Source of the DNA: Kryptolebias marmoratus
Lineage: Eukaryota > Chordata > Actinopteri > Cyprinodontiformes > Rivulidae
Reading direction: 5' to 3'
DNA length: 64,000 nt
Assembly: GCF_001649575.2 (NCBI RefSeq)
Contig: NC_051437.1
Location: 20,995,963 to 21,059,962, forward strand
Positions 11,946 through 25,560 of the stretch are shown here, one piece after another. Made by a program: the position numbers and the translations under genes. Under the pieces are notes generated by a model, which saw only the letters and a list, made by a program, of their open reading frames with translations, had not been told where the DNA came from and made no database searches. Each line of letters opens with the position of its first letter. Within the stretch, counting starts at the first letter, position 1.

Positions 11946-14900
11946 ATGTATTGATACTTTTTTCACTTTTGTTGCCAAAGAATAACTCTAAGATTTTACC
12001 AGACTTGCATTACAAGGTTTTTACTGTATTCCCCAGATGTAAGGCTTTTGGATTGAACTATCTACATTTTCAGCTCCTGTATTATAAATATGTTTTTAAA
12101 CCATAAAAAACAGTCAAAATAAAAAGGTACTCTTGTAATATCCCCCCAAAACTTAATTTCTTTCTAATAAATATTCCAATTTTCTGTTCAGTCATGTTTT
12201 TGGTTTCGTATATTGCACGTGTAAGTTACATTTACTTACTAGCTTAAAATATTTGACTCAGTTACCACAATAAAGCCATTCTATACCACCCTGAGGAAGG
12301 AGAAGTGACAAAGAAAAAAGTTAAAATAGTTTTATTAGCTAGACACAAAATATTAAACCAAATAGTTGCAGGTTTCTGACTAACCTTACTAGTTGTTCAG
12401 TTTTCACATGACCTTAATTCCACTTAGAGATTGCTCCCATTAATTTATCTTGCTTTATTGATAAGGATAAAAAAAATCAGCTTTGAGCTTGTTGTAGTAC
12501 AGCTCTAATGTAATAATGTTGACATAACAGTCACTACTTATTAGATGCCTGACTTTTAGAGACCCTCTGCATTGTTAATTGACTCTAATGGGAATTTAAT
12601 GGATGATGCCGACTGGTTCTATACAGAGTATAAAAAAGCAGGATAGTAAATGCTCTCAGGACCCAGCAAGCAGAAGTGTTCGTAAAGGTTGATGTATTTG
12701 AAAGCAGTATTTGACAATCATTGTGCCCACACAAGCCCTAATCTGAAACCAAATAACCTGAAAACTGAAGATGCGATGTCCTCCCACAGTTTTAAGTATT
12801 TGTTCTGCGTGTTCCTCTGTCTGTTTAAAACCCGCTGAATTATTAATGACAGGATGAAGCAGCTGTCTAAGAAAAGAAAGGAGTCAGATCACAGTTTTCA
12901 GGTTTTTATTTAAAAAAAAAACAAAACAAAACACCAGATGATATTTTTATATCCGGTTTAAATATTTCGTATCACTTTTAGTCTTTGTCTTTTGAATGGT
13001 TCCTTTGTCTTTCTTGTGACATTTCTTACATGTAGTGCCTGTGTTATGACGCTAATAAAAAACATTTTGTCAAACTGAATGTGTTCTCTGCCGCTGAATT
13101 GTGTTAAATGCCAACAAAAACTACTTTTTTTCCTTTTCATAATACCAAAAGTGTATTGAGTGAGGTTTAGTTTGGTAAAACTGCAATACTTGCTGTGGGT
13201 TCTTCTGGCACTGAGCATTGCACACCCTGACCCAAACACATGTAAACAAACCCTGCGGCTTTTTATTTTCACATTCTTAGAGATGGAGGAGGAGGCTGGA
13301 ACTACTGGCGTGTGGCTGGCATCACAGCACTTTGCTTATTTTACCTCTGTATTAGATGTTTTACATGCAGCTCCGTGTTAAATTGCTCATTCGCTTAGTT
13401 AGTTGTACAAATGCGATATTTCGCTGTGGTGATAGATGATTTTTCCTTGTTTGTTTCTTTAAAATCGATGTGCTGATGTCCTGGTATGTTCTGTTTGGGT
13501 TTGGGATGTTTGTTTTGATTTGAGATGTAATAAAGAGACAGGTTTTGCCAGCCGCTCTGACAGTCTAGAGGTAGTTTTGACACTTCATCTCTATCGAGTG
13601 AAGAGGCTTGTCTTGTATCTTCTATCCAAGCACGGAGAGTTCATCCAGAGTTCAAAACAAAGCTGACAGCAAGAGCAACATATTCACCTCACTGTGTGTC
13701 AGTCTCTTCCCACCTTTTGAGTCTTAATCCTCCATCAAGAGAAGCTCTTGGTTTGACAGCCACTGGCTTGCTGATATGACAGGGATGCATACAGTCTCAT
13801 CAGCCTTGTGTTTTTGTTACATGTGTACGCAGAAGGGTTTGTTATCTTAGGGGAATATCAAAATGCATTTTTGATTGTCCAACTGGCTCATTGAAAGCCA
13901 TCTGATAGGGTTTAAATAAAAAGAACAGATCATTATTCAGATTTATGGAGGAAAAAAACGGCACCGACAGCATGATAAGTTGTTATGTAGAACATCTTAT
14001 TGGGAATTAGTGGGCAATAAGACTTGGTGCCAGTAAATTTATGAGACAGTTAAAACACAGTCGCGCCCTCTAGCACACACACACACCCACAAGCTCATAT
14101 TGAGCCTTGCATTGTGCAGTGAGTGATCCATGTGCTGGGAATCTCTGTGGTCATAAATTGATGTGTTTGGGCTGTGTAGATAATATTGATTTCTGGTAGA
14201 CGATAATGTACAATGTTACAGCTTTTCACTGTCAGAATATACAAAGCCATTATTTTTACAGGAAGTTGATGCCACTGTTTTACAGTTTCAGCCACAAAGT
14301 GATAAATTCTGAAAAACACCGGCCATTGGGGCTATTGTTCAACCAGTTTGTCAATTTATCGGCCTAGATTCTTATTGACTAGATCCTAACTGTTCAATAA
14401 GGTGTATATTGAACAGTAAACAGGCCACATCAATTATACTGATTGTATTATAAAATAAAATAAAAAAAAGTTTCCAAATTTTATTTGTTAACAGGCTTCA
14501 TTGGTGTTATACCAACTAGAGAGCTTGTGCAAAGAATAATTTAATTTATTTTTCTGAACCCCATCTAAAAAAACTGAATCAAGTACATATCTTCACAGCA
14601 ATTAGATAAATGCACAAATCATATTTCAACATAATATTATATTTTTTTTACAATTAATAGAATATTAAAATTTGAGATATGCTTGATGTTTTACATGAAG
14701 ATGATCAGCATAGCATTGGTTTAAGTCAATGTCTAAACCGAGGCCAAATTTAGACTGCTGGCCAGAATCTTTTATTCATTTATTTTTTGCCTTTTTGTAA
14801 CTAAATTTCACTTAGATTATTTTTTAAACCTAACTAGTGGTTTAGATTATATTTTAAGAGATGCATCCTAATGTATTTTTTTATTTTAATTAAAAGCAGC

Positions 14901-17372
14901 CATTTTTTGTCACACAGAAAAAAGATCGAGCATTCAATTCCCCAGTTGGATTATTACGCTCCTAGTTTTGGCAGGAACTAGTCTGAATGCTCTAAGTTTT
15001 TAACCAGTCAACCCACAGAGTCATGGGTCTGTGATATTAGCTTTTTGGAGGATCATATTCAAATGCATTGGTTGACTATATTCAGTTCTTCACTCTGCAG
15101 AGGGTGATATTAACACAGACTGAAACCACAGAACCGTGCTCCGTGTTTGAGTAATTCTACCCAATGCACTGCCACTGAGATGTGATTACAAACTACCTTG
15201 TTCTCTTGGGCAAACATGGCTGCCACAGTAAAACAAAACTCTAACAATTAAGTGATAGAGGACAGTGCAACAGTTTGTATCTAATTGCTTTTAAAGTATA
15301 CTCAAGTGTTCAGCTGTTATTGAATACTTAACTGATGGAAAAGGTCAGAGTAACTTGTGTTTTTTTTGTTTCTTTTCTGGAAACCAAACACTGTATCTAT
15401 GCCCTTATTCCATTGTGTAAAATATGTTGTCATAAAAACTTGTTTCACTGCACACAATATAATATTGAAAGTGTGTATTTGTGTGTATGTTTGGGTCCCT
15501 TTATCATGTTCTGTTAATGTGAGAATGTCCAGGAGATTGATGCTTGTGTGTTACTGGATCCAAAGCAATAAGCTGCTCATATTAGATTTGAGGTCTTGGC
15601 TTTGCCTCCATAGTCTTTGATCAGACCCTTTACATAAACCTAATTTGGACGCCTCAAAATTCACTGAGCGATTGCCAAGAACTCTCAACCTTTTAATGTT
15701 ACACATTTTAGCCTGTAATGCAATCAGTAATTCCCCTTTGCATATGTTACTGAAATGGATAGATGAAAAGGCAGCTGTTGATGGCAGTCAGAACGATTTG
15801 TGAGGTGGTCCATTACCTCACAGACAATCAATCTTTGTCAGGAGTGACTGTCTCTCCATTGGCTAAATTCACTTAGGCTTAGTGCTTAGAAACTGCTCTG
15901 CTTTAGGGATGTCAGAAATGTTCTCAGGCTTATGTTTCAACACTGTGATGCCAAAGAGTACCATTGATTAATTGATTGTAGGCCCCTTAGAGTTTTTGCT
16001 ATTCAGTACTTTGACTACAAATGGTGTCACTAGAAATGTGGTTTATGTTTTAAATATATTTTGTAACAAAATTATTCACAAACAACAAAACAGAAAAAAA
16101 ATAACTGTCAAATGGAAATCCAATGGAGCTATTGGAAGAGAGATAAATGCTTCTAAATTATCCTCTTGGGAGTTAGAAAATGTTCCTTTTTCTTTGTTCA
16201 CATAACTACAGCTGTGTAGGTGGTCATACTTTACACCTTTTATTCTTTTATACCTTTTTTGCCAGTGTTGTCATGTTCAAGGGTTTATATCTCAGGCAGC
16301 CAAATTTTTATACCTGTTCAGAAAAGAGCCATTTTCAGTTCTGAAGACACAATTTCTTTCAGCACCAAAAAGATTTCATATCTTTTTGGTCAGGCACTGT
16401 TCACAGCTGACATTAATGTAAATCTTTGGTGACTGGATCATCTATATAAATCAAGTCCTCTTGAAGATAAACTTCCATAAATATACCAAGACCAGATGCA
16501 AAAACTTACTGGCTGGATTACTGATGGTTAGGCAATTTACTTATGTTGTTTTATTTTCCTGCATGAAAGCATGTCATAACTTTTACATGTGACACTGACA
16601 TACTATAATACTGGATGCAAAGAAGTTGCACAAAACCAATAGGAAGAAAGTTGGAAGTTCCACAGTGTTTCAAAGTGTCCAACTCTCAACTTCAAATAGC
16701 TATGTTGCAATAAAAGTAATGTTCTGCAACTTTTATAGTTGAAAATCCAGGTTCATTATTGTTTATTTTTGAGAAAAATATGACTCAAGTGCCAGGTGTG
16801 TCAAAATTGTAATATTGGTTTTACTACTGCACTTACTTTTTCAGATAAATGTCAGTGCTTTTAGTTCCACTAAAAGCTTTGCTCTTGTTGGTCAGTGAAG
16901 GGATACTGAGGTGTTCTGTGAGCAGGTAAATGTACAATATCTACACCCCCATGGCTGTGAGAAAGAAAACATCTTTGTGATCATGCTGTGGAAATGCCAC
17001 AAGCTAAAGGTTTTGGGGTTTCTTTCTTTCTTGAAACTGTGATAACACATGCAACTTAATCTGGTGTGTTTCATATCACTTTCTTTTCTATTTCTATGTT
17101 ATTTATCTTGATAATGGTTTAAAAATGAAACCATGGTCCAGCTTCTATTCAGTGGTTTTGTTATACTAACATTTAGTGTATACTTTCAACAATTTACACA
17201 GTGTAAATATGTTTGGAGTATTGAATTATTAATGAAAACACACACCCCAGACAAAATTATTTGGATGGTTAAACATTGTTTTACTCTACAAGCTCTTTAT
17301 TTTAGTACATTGAAAGAAAAACAGTTATAGTTCACATATTAAAGTGTCAAGTTGAAGCATCATGTGAATTAA

Positions 17373-18073
17373 AGGGATAGTCTGGTCAGTTTTAAGGTGT
17401 TAATCTGTCAAATGGCGATCACTAGTTTGTACCTTATCAGTACATGACATCAGTCATAGAGCACCTTTTTATATTACTTCTTAAGATTAAAAAACAACTC
17501 TTTCTCAAAATCAACACACCAGACTGAAAGAACTCTATATATATTCAACCTCTGCATTTTTGGACAACATTGTTTTAGTTTGTTGCTGTTTTCTCAACTA
17601 AACAACACCTGTATTACAACCTGAATCTTTGTGTGCTGAGAATATGCAGATGGTACTGAGAGGTTGCTAAATTAATCCACCTGATTAGCACCTCTAGTTA
17701 TTTTAAAAGTCTACTTAACTTCCAGCAGACTGATACATTTAGCAGCCTCTCAGTACCTGGTCTATGCTCAGCACACATATTTACTCAGTGACACAGATGC
17801 TCATTTGAGGAAACAGCAAGTTAAACAACTGGTGTCATGTAGATGTTTAGATATTGTAGCATTTTTTTTCCCACTGATATTTCAGTTTTGAGAAAGAGTT
17901 ATGTTATAAGCCTAAAAATTGATATAAAACTGGCCCTTGTTTGGTTCGCCATTAGCCTAGCCTGGACAAAGACTTCTGCCCATTCCTTCATGCTCCTTGC
18001 TTTATAACTGATGTCACGGCTGATAAGTTACTATTTGACAGAACATCACTTCAAAAATGACCAGATTATTCCT
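17373..18073. mobile_element. Long palindromic TTAA-flanked MITE (copy 1)
   Basis: TTAA at 17369-17372 and again at 18074-18077 flanks a 701-bp element. Its ends are AGGGATAGTCTGGTCA (17373-17388) and TGACCAGATTATTCCT (18058-18073), inverted copies with two mismatches. The inverted symmetry continues far inside: GTACCTTATC / GATAAGTTAC, GACATCAGT / ACTGATGTC, AACTCTTTCTCAAAA / TTTTGAGAAAGAGTT, and GGTACTGAGAGGTTGCTAAAT / ATTTAGCAGCCTCTCAGTACC near the centre. The whole element is therefore one imperfect hairpin, like a foldback-type MITE. No transposase is encoded. TTAA duplication is known for piggyBac and Kolobok elements; the terminal bases do not settle which, so I leave the superfamily open. 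Confidence 0.85.
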
Positions 18074-20374
18074 TTAAGTCCACACTTTGGCTTGCAGCTT
18101 CATGTCAGTGTTGTTTGAGGATTCAAGTAATTTTCTGCATGTTTCCCTTTAATTCAGTGGCACCGTTATCATACCCGCATGATTACAGCATCAAAGCTCA
18201 TTCACATGCTTCACCATAAAGCTTCACAACCCCCTTTAAGATGTTATCAGCTTCTCAGAATGAAAGGGCCAACAATCATGCCGAAAAGTTTTAGCATGTC
18301 TTCTTGCTATGCCTGATAGTTGCCTCTATACTTTGAGACTTCAGCAGTGAAATGCTGTTGGGGGGGCTGAAAGAAGCACTGAGCATTTTCTTTGCTCATT
18401 AGGATTCTGCTGGAGCTGCCGACTGAGGCTGAAATGAGAGGAACTGATGAGAGGAGAGGCTATGTAGGGCCAGAAATAGATCAAAACTAAACCGGACTCC
18501 AGAGCTGTGGTGGGCACAGGAGGGGAAGGAATGTTAGCCTTCGTAAGCCTGGACATGCTAAATGGAGCTGTCTGACTGGATTACAGATACAGAGGTGTTC
18601 AGAGGAATGTTGCAATATTGAACAAGTTAGCTGGCTAATAATGGGAACTATTTAGGAATGCTGATAGCCATGAGAAGAGGTCTTAGCTGGGATGGGAAAG
18701 GATGAAAATTATACAGTTTGTACCCTACTCCCCCTTTCATTTCAGATGATCCCTGCCCTCCCATTTATCTCCATTTAATTTTGCTGTTCTGCTTGCAACG
18801 AGCAGAGAGATAGGCAGCTCGTGATTCTTCTATTTTCTGCTCAATTAGTCTAACTCTTTCAGCTCAGTGGCCAAAGTGGCTGTCCATACTTTTGCCTTCA
18901 TCATCTTCACCCTGGTGTTCAAGGCCTAACACAACCTTTCATCTGATAAGCTGCACGTCTCGCTTGTATTGTGGGGTTTGGTTTCGGGTATTCAAGTGTG
19001 TTTAAATTTTTGAGCATTTGGGAATTGTTTGATTTGATTGCGGAGAAGAGGTCAGTGGGAGATGTTTTAGCTCAGATTTTTTTGAGTTCTGAAAGCACAA
19101 TGATGAGGTCCATTTCTATGAGGATTATGTATCAAAAGAGAAGGTTTGAAACATGTTGGTGTGATCTGAATGTCCAGTCTTCAAATAAAGTAAATTTGGC
19201 TCACTGAAAAAGTGACCTTGAGTTTAGTGAGTCCACCGTTTCATTAGCTGAGCAGTGGTCAATCTGAAGCTGTGTGAATCTTTGACATTTAAGAAAAATG
19301 GCCTTTGTAGTAATTTCTCTTCTTCATCCTTTTTCTCTGTTAACCTTTCTGCCTCTCTCCTTTCATCACTCTATATTCCTACTTTTCTCCTCCCTTTCAC
19401 TCGCATTCGGTGCCCTATTTCTCAGTCAGACTGTGATTTGCAGGGAGTGTTAAAATAATTTCTCCCATCTTTTAGGTCCCATCTCTTCTTTCTTTTCTGA
19501 TTGTCTCTCCCGCTCTTGCACTTTTGTGAATCCACAAGTGGCGAGGAAGCAAACAGAGCGAGGCAGCAAGGTAGAACCCTCTGCTTCATCCTGTAATATG
19601 TCTGGAAAGTTCTGAGTCAAAAGTCCACCGTCTCCATGGAGACTGAGGTAGAGTTTCTGGCACGGCTTCCGTCATGTATCTTTGAAGGTTTTGACTAAAG
19701 TAAACAATGCCAAGGTCAACAATTTCAGAGCTCTGTGTGACCATCTGTGACCACAAAGACATGGCAGTCTTTGTAGATGTTGTGGGCGCTTGTTAAGTTG
19801 TCTTTTTTTTCTATCCATGTCTTTTTAATTAGTCCTAAGACCACCCTCGTTTGATTTACCACAAATACAAGTCTGTGACTTGACATAAATAGGCTTTATT
19901 TTGTGCCTCTTTCCAGAATAAACTTTAAAACCTTCATATTTCCATGCTGCCCATGAACAGTGCAATGTAGCTACAGTCCAGCATGTTTAATGTCATCTTT
20001 TTTTAAAGTTGCTTTTTATAAAGCTGTCAGGTTCATTTTCATTTATATATTCTCCGGGTTGTGTTTTTCTTTGTGCTTTGCCCTTTTAGCTTTGCTACTG
20101 CTGTCTGTTTTGTTTCTTTCCCTTTTCTCTACACAACCCCCAATCACACACTTCACCCAAACCCCCAGCACACCCTTATTTATTGTGCAATTTAATTATT
20201 AATGTTCTTAATTTTAGATGAGGGAACCCAGCTGCTTTGTCTTTTATTTCTGCCTTTCAGCTCCACCACCACAGTTGTTTCTTTGGAGGTGCAAGTCAAT
20301 TCTTCTTTGGTAATTACATGCAGACACCTGCCCACACACAGAGCATAGATGGCCTCTCCTCACACTGTGAGATT

Positions 20375-20429
20375 AGTGTAAACGTTAGGTCATATCTGGA
20401 TTTTATGCATGCCAAGATGAGGTATAAGG
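20375..20429. repeat. 55-bp dispersed repeat, copy 1
   Basis: This segment, beginning AGTGTAAACGTTAGG and ending GATGAGGTATAAGG, is identical over 55 bases to 22585-22639. No direct repeats flank this copy, so it is the likelier original. Confidence 0.9.
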
Positions 20430-20821
20430 CAACAGCCTGGGTAACCAGCTGAATCTAGCCGGTGATGGCTATGAGGTAGATTTTCCATTATTTTGTGCCT
20501 GTGGTAAAATCAGTTTTGACTCAAAATTGTGCCTTGTATTTATTATCCAAGTGGAGCGCTATTAGTCCCTGATAGGTGTGGGATCAGCAATCTCTGTGTC
20601 TGGCCCTGTTGCACGTGTATTTATGAGTTTCCATTTTGGTTTCGGGTCATGAAATTCAAAGCCAATTGCACCATTTTTTTGATAGATGAAAAATATTTTT
20701 TTAACTTTTGTGCCTGACATTACTGTGAGCAGCAGGAAGAAAGAGGTACGTGTTGCATTATCGGTAGGAAGAGAATGTGTTAGAATGAATTTTTATTTGT
20801 GTTCATGCTTTTGGAGTTCTT

Positions 20822-20825
20822 AAAA

Positions 20826-20856
<31 letters not shown>

Positions 20857-20857
20857 T
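20822..20857. repeat. Poly-A plus AT microsatellite
   Basis: An A run is followed by about eleven AT dinucleotides. It is a simple repeat with no further structure. Confidence 0.9.
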
Positions 20858-21932
20858 TCAGAATATCTGAAAAGCAACACAATTCTTTATTTTAAGAATA
20901 AAATCTAAAGCCCACAAGCTTCTAATAGAGTAATTACGTATATTCTGTGCCACTTCATACTTTTAGCCTTTGTTTTAATGCTTTCATGGAGATTCTATTG
21001 AATGAACAAACCATTTTATGTTGCTGGAATATTGATGTCCTTTTTTTAACTACACTGCCCTTGAATGCAGGGGAAATATGACATTACCAACTGCCCAGGA
21101 CACACTGACGCACAGCAAGCTTTTATTCAAATGGCCTTTGGGACATTAGTTGTTTCTGAGGTGGGCAGTTGGCTGTTCACTAAGTATAAAAGGTATCTTT
21201 TATATTTTTATTATTTGACATCATAATAAGATTTATTGACTATTCCTCACCCATTCTCATCCTAAACCATAAAATACACAAGCTTTAAATGTAATTTTTT
21301 GGAATAAAACAAGATATCTCCTCCCAGATGTCTGCTTAATGAATGTGACCTGATATCAGCTTTCTTTTGATGAGTCACTTCTGACGCTTATGCTGTGTGG
21401 ACCTGGGCAAGTTTGAGCTCAGAACTGGCACAACTGGCCACATTTGGACTGATAGTCAACCATGTGTGGGAATCTTATTTTGAGACTTTTAAAGAGCAGC
21501 TGCAGTCTGGCACTGAGATCCAGGCCAGTACTTGAGAGCCAATTCTACAACATCTTTCATACTTTTCTTGGTCTAAGTAATTTCTTCTGGCCTTCTGAGG
21601 TTGAGCAATATGTTCAATCGCTTTGAGGCAATCTGGGAATGGCCCTCGCGGTTCAGCTGCAAGAAGCAACTTATAGCATTTCTACAGTGAGGAATAAAAG
21701 AGTAAATTGGGCCACAAAAAGACTTGTAAAAGTATTTCATGTTACATGCTCCCCCTCCTGTTCTACCTAAATATTTTCTTGGGAAATGTGAAAATTGACA
21801 CAAGGCATAACATGTTTACTTAATAAGCACATAAACAAAATTGATAAGATACATTTTTAAGCAGATTCATTTCAGTATGCTATCTAAGTCATTGTTGCAG
21901 GAATGTGTAGAAAAGATGTGCAGTAAAACTTT

Positions 21933-21973
21933 CAGCCAAATTTAGCTTTGACTTACAAAGCTAAATTTGGCTG
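21933..21973. repeat. Perfect 18-bp inverted repeat with 5-nt loop
   Basis: The left arm CAGCCAAATTTAGCTTTG (21933-21950) and the right arm CAAAGCTAAATTTGGCTG (21956-21973) are exact reverse complements separated by ACTTA. The stem is shorter than a typical pre-miRNA. No flanking duplication or transposon signature was found. Confidence 0.9.
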
Positions 21974-22574
21974 TATTTAAAAGTACAGACCACTGAACCA
22001 ATGTTAATGAGTTGCTGCTCAGACACTAAAAATCACCTCTGGAAAAAAGCTAAATCTATAAGCTAAAATCTTTAAAGACACTTTCATTAATTCTCAAGAA
22101 ATCAATTTTGCCATTTGTAAAGACAAGCATTTTTACTTTTTAAGTTTGAGACTTTCATTACATTTTGTAGTTTGCAAGGTTATAAGATTTTCTATGGGCA
22201 GACAAAATTGTTATTGTGTGATTACAGCATTTAACGGCAAGTTTAACTCCTCAGACATCCACGAAGCAGACGTTTTTGCCCTGCAGTTTCATGTTTTGTG
22301 TCTACATTCTGCAGATTGTATGTTAAAGTTTCCATTGCTGTCCCGGATGCTACAGGGTATATCTGGCTGTTAAGAGGGACTAAGGGCAAACGGAGTGCAG
22401 ATGGTATTTGCACTGTGTGATGAAGAGGATTTTCTGGGTTTACTTCAATCTGCAGTGCAGCTAACAGTGGATGGGCACGATGAGAGGAAAGGAAATTGGA
22501 AGAGAGGGAAAGAGAGAAGATGAAGAGAGAGCAGAGGAAGAAAGAAACAGACATGTAGTTAGAAGATTCAAGCA

Positions 22575-22647
22575 AAGGAATCACAGTGTAAACGTTAGGT
22601 CATATCTGGATTTTATGCATGCCAAGATGAGGTATAAGGAATCACAG
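22575..22647. repeat. 55-bp dispersed repeat, copy 2, with 12-bp flanking duplication
   Basis: Bases 22585-22639 repeat 20375-20429 exactly. The insertion is bracketed by the direct repeat AAGGAATCACAG at 22575-22586 and 22636-22647. Removing 61 bases restores an uninterrupted site, so this copy looks inserted, with the 12 bases as a target-site duplication or a filled staggered break. Confidence 0.85.
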
Positions 22648-25423
22648 AAGTAAGAACAACAAAACAGAAACAAATTACCAGAAACTTACAAATACATGAA
22701 AGAGAACTTCAAACATCATTTAACTTTTTTGTTTTTTTGTTAATTATTTTGAATAAGTTTGTCAGTCCTACCCAATCATTCTTTGAGTTTCTTTAATTAG
22801 ATTTTTACAATGCTTTTTTTAAATTTTCTTTAAAGTAAATTAGGCTCACTTTAAGATTGTCCTGACCACTAATTTAAACAAATTATGCCCCTACTTACAT
22901 CCTGGGTGTGGACACGCAAGAAAGGACAAAGGGTTAATCCACCAGGACCTCCAACTCCCACCATCCTTTATATCTCTGCTCATCTTGTAATTACCACTGA
23001 TAGAATCTCCTAGAAACTAATTCAACTTCCTAATGTGCAAAGTTAACTTGATGAACTGCGAGCAATAATGCATCTTCGCCCTCCATCAGTCACCATTAAA
23101 ACAGGGAGCTATCTATTGCATCTCAATGTAGCTTTATTAGCAGCAGAGTTTCTTGAGTAGGGGCTGGACTCTGCAATACTGAACCAGAGAATAACCCTAA
23201 TTGTACTCATGAGTTGGATGTAACCTAACAAATGTTCACAGTTCAGTGACATAGACATTGGTAAGTTATCATAGGTTGATATAGAAACATAGTTTTAGCT
23301 CACAGGAGTCTTTAATTGCACATCCTTATTGCCTGATGATGATAAAGAGAATTTTCAACTCATTAAACATTGGATCCACTCTAAAAGAATTTTGTGAAGA
23401 AGAGGATATAATTTTCCCTACTCAATCTGTAGAAAGTAATGAACCCCTGTGTATCAACATACCTTTTTTCCTAAACGTAGTATCTTCCTGGACTTCTGCT
23501 GTTGGAGACTAGGTGATGACTTAAACTTAACTCAATATTGTAAGATAATACAAACATTTTCAGTTGCAGACTCACTTAATTCGAAGTACTGTATTTGTGA
23601 CCAAATGACCAGCAAGCTGTGCTGTGTGTAAACAGTTTTTCAAAACCATGGCTTAATTTTGTGACCCTAGATTGCAAAACTGTATTCTAGGCTGTGCACA
23701 TTATTTCACTGTCCATTTCCACTCACATCACACCCAAATGGCTCACTATGTACCTACTTTGGCACAAAGGATCTACAGGAGCATACTTTTTAAAAGGAAA
23801 CAGACAAACAAAGACCAGTGTTTCAATAATTAATCATCATTACTATAATTTTTTAACTTAGACATGTTTTTTGTTGGACAAGCTCTTCCATGTATGTGTC
23901 AAAATACAGCTCATGGACTCTTGAGAAGTGTTTGAGACACCCGCAATGACTTTGTGACTATTTTGAGAGAAAGACTGTTGAGTTTTTAAACATGATCAAA
24001 ACTCAAGTGAGAGGACTGCAAGCCTCTGAGATTCAAGTGAGGAAATTAAGAATCACCGCAACCATTGAGGACCAATGACGTTGTTGGAGGAAAGTGGTTT
24101 TCCAAATTTGCCAAAATCCAGTCATGTTTCAATTGTGTAGGTTGTGAAGAATATAACAGAGTCGTCATCCAGTGTGAAAAGGGTCTAAGAAATGCTTTAC
24201 TTTGTTGTTCAGTATCAAATGTCACAATTTGGTATAATTTTAAGTTAATTTTGTGTCACATGGCATTAAGTCACTAAAACCCGAAGCCTTAATTGTTTTC
24301 TATTTCATCCTTTTGTTGTAATTAGAATATTTTACTTTCATTTACCTGCATGCTCACTGATTAGGCTGATTGTTTATTCAAGCAAAGACAGTTTTTCATA
24401 TAATAAGGCTTGGCAGTTCAGTGATTTTGTTCTAGTGAATGTAGTTAAAGGTATGTTTATAATTTACACACACAAAAGAATCTCAAAAGCATTTATTTTT
24501 AGCTCTTTATTTTATTAAAAACACATAACAAAATGTGTATTTTGGATTCAAAACAACAAATTAATTCTCAGACCCCCCCTGCATGTAGCCCACACAGCAT
24601 CCCAGTTCACCGTACAGAACGATCTTCATACTCTTTCATGTAGACAGCTAAGATGATGAATGTTTCTCTTTTTGACAGGTTCAGTTCTGGCTTCCCCCCC
24701 CCTCTAATTCCCAGGACTCCACATTTATGTCTGAATTCCATTGTTGCTGCCAGGAGCTGAAGCTGTGTCAAAATAAAGCAACAAAATTGTCCCATGCAGT
24801 ATAGTGTGCAGTCTGAAGGAGATAAACTGTGAATGCTCTGCAGTTAGAGCTAATAAATGCAGCAGAAGCTCAAGAGACATGTAGAGGCAAAACACCAGTG
24901 TGTGGTGGTGGGTTGCTGCAAGGGGGGTGAGATATATTTAGCGTGTGAACCTCTGACTTCCTGTGCTGATGCAGATTTTAATTATTGAGCTATTTGTAGA
25001 TGAAGTGACTAAAAACATTATTAAATGCAAAAACTGAATAAGAAATGAGTAGACAAGCGAGCATGTAAATTCAAAAATAAAAACACATTTAAAATATTTT
25101 CAAAAAACATATCAAAAGACAGAAGCGTTTTGCATATTTTTTTTTATTTTTGATACAGTATGGCATTCTGAAAGTGCTTTAGTTGTTTATGTGGTTATTC
25201 TATTTATAGGCTGTAACAGAAAAAAATTGTTACTACGTTACCAAAAATATCTGCTTTGATTTCTGACATTTTTGTGTCAGAGATGTAAATGTATTTTAAA
25301 AATCACAATCACAATCATGACATTTGCCTGATCTAATCTGTGGTGTTAAAATAACTTACTATCGAGAATTGTTTAGTTTGGTTCTGGCACTTTATCTTTC
25401 AGTCTTTTTTCTTCCTTGTTTAA

Positions 25424-25560
25424 AGGACTAGTTCAGTTTTTGGGATTGTGTAAAGTAGGTATACACAGTCAGTATGTTACCTGCAATAGACAGACATGTG
25501 CAGCTGACTGTCTATATTTCTGTACATTGCTTGGACATCTGCATTAAGGATGGTTCATGG
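25424..25560. mobile_element. One end of a TTAA MITE (copy 3, truncated)
   Basis: TTAA at 25420-25423 is followed by AGGACTAGTTCAGTTTTTGG. This resembles the left ends of the elements at 17373 and 57504 (AGGGATAGTCTGGTCAG and AAAGATAGTTCAGATC). The following words (GTAGGTATACACAGTCAGT, GTTACCTGCAATAGACAG) fit, from memory, an abundant fish MITE family. No matching right end was found downstream, so the end coordinate is approximate and the copy is probably truncated. Confidence 0.5.

Noticed and set aside
21089..21175. CCAACTGCCC / GGGCAGTTGG inverted pair about 70 bases apart
   Set aside because: Considered as a pre-miRNA stem, but only about ten bases pair and the rest of the arms do not match.
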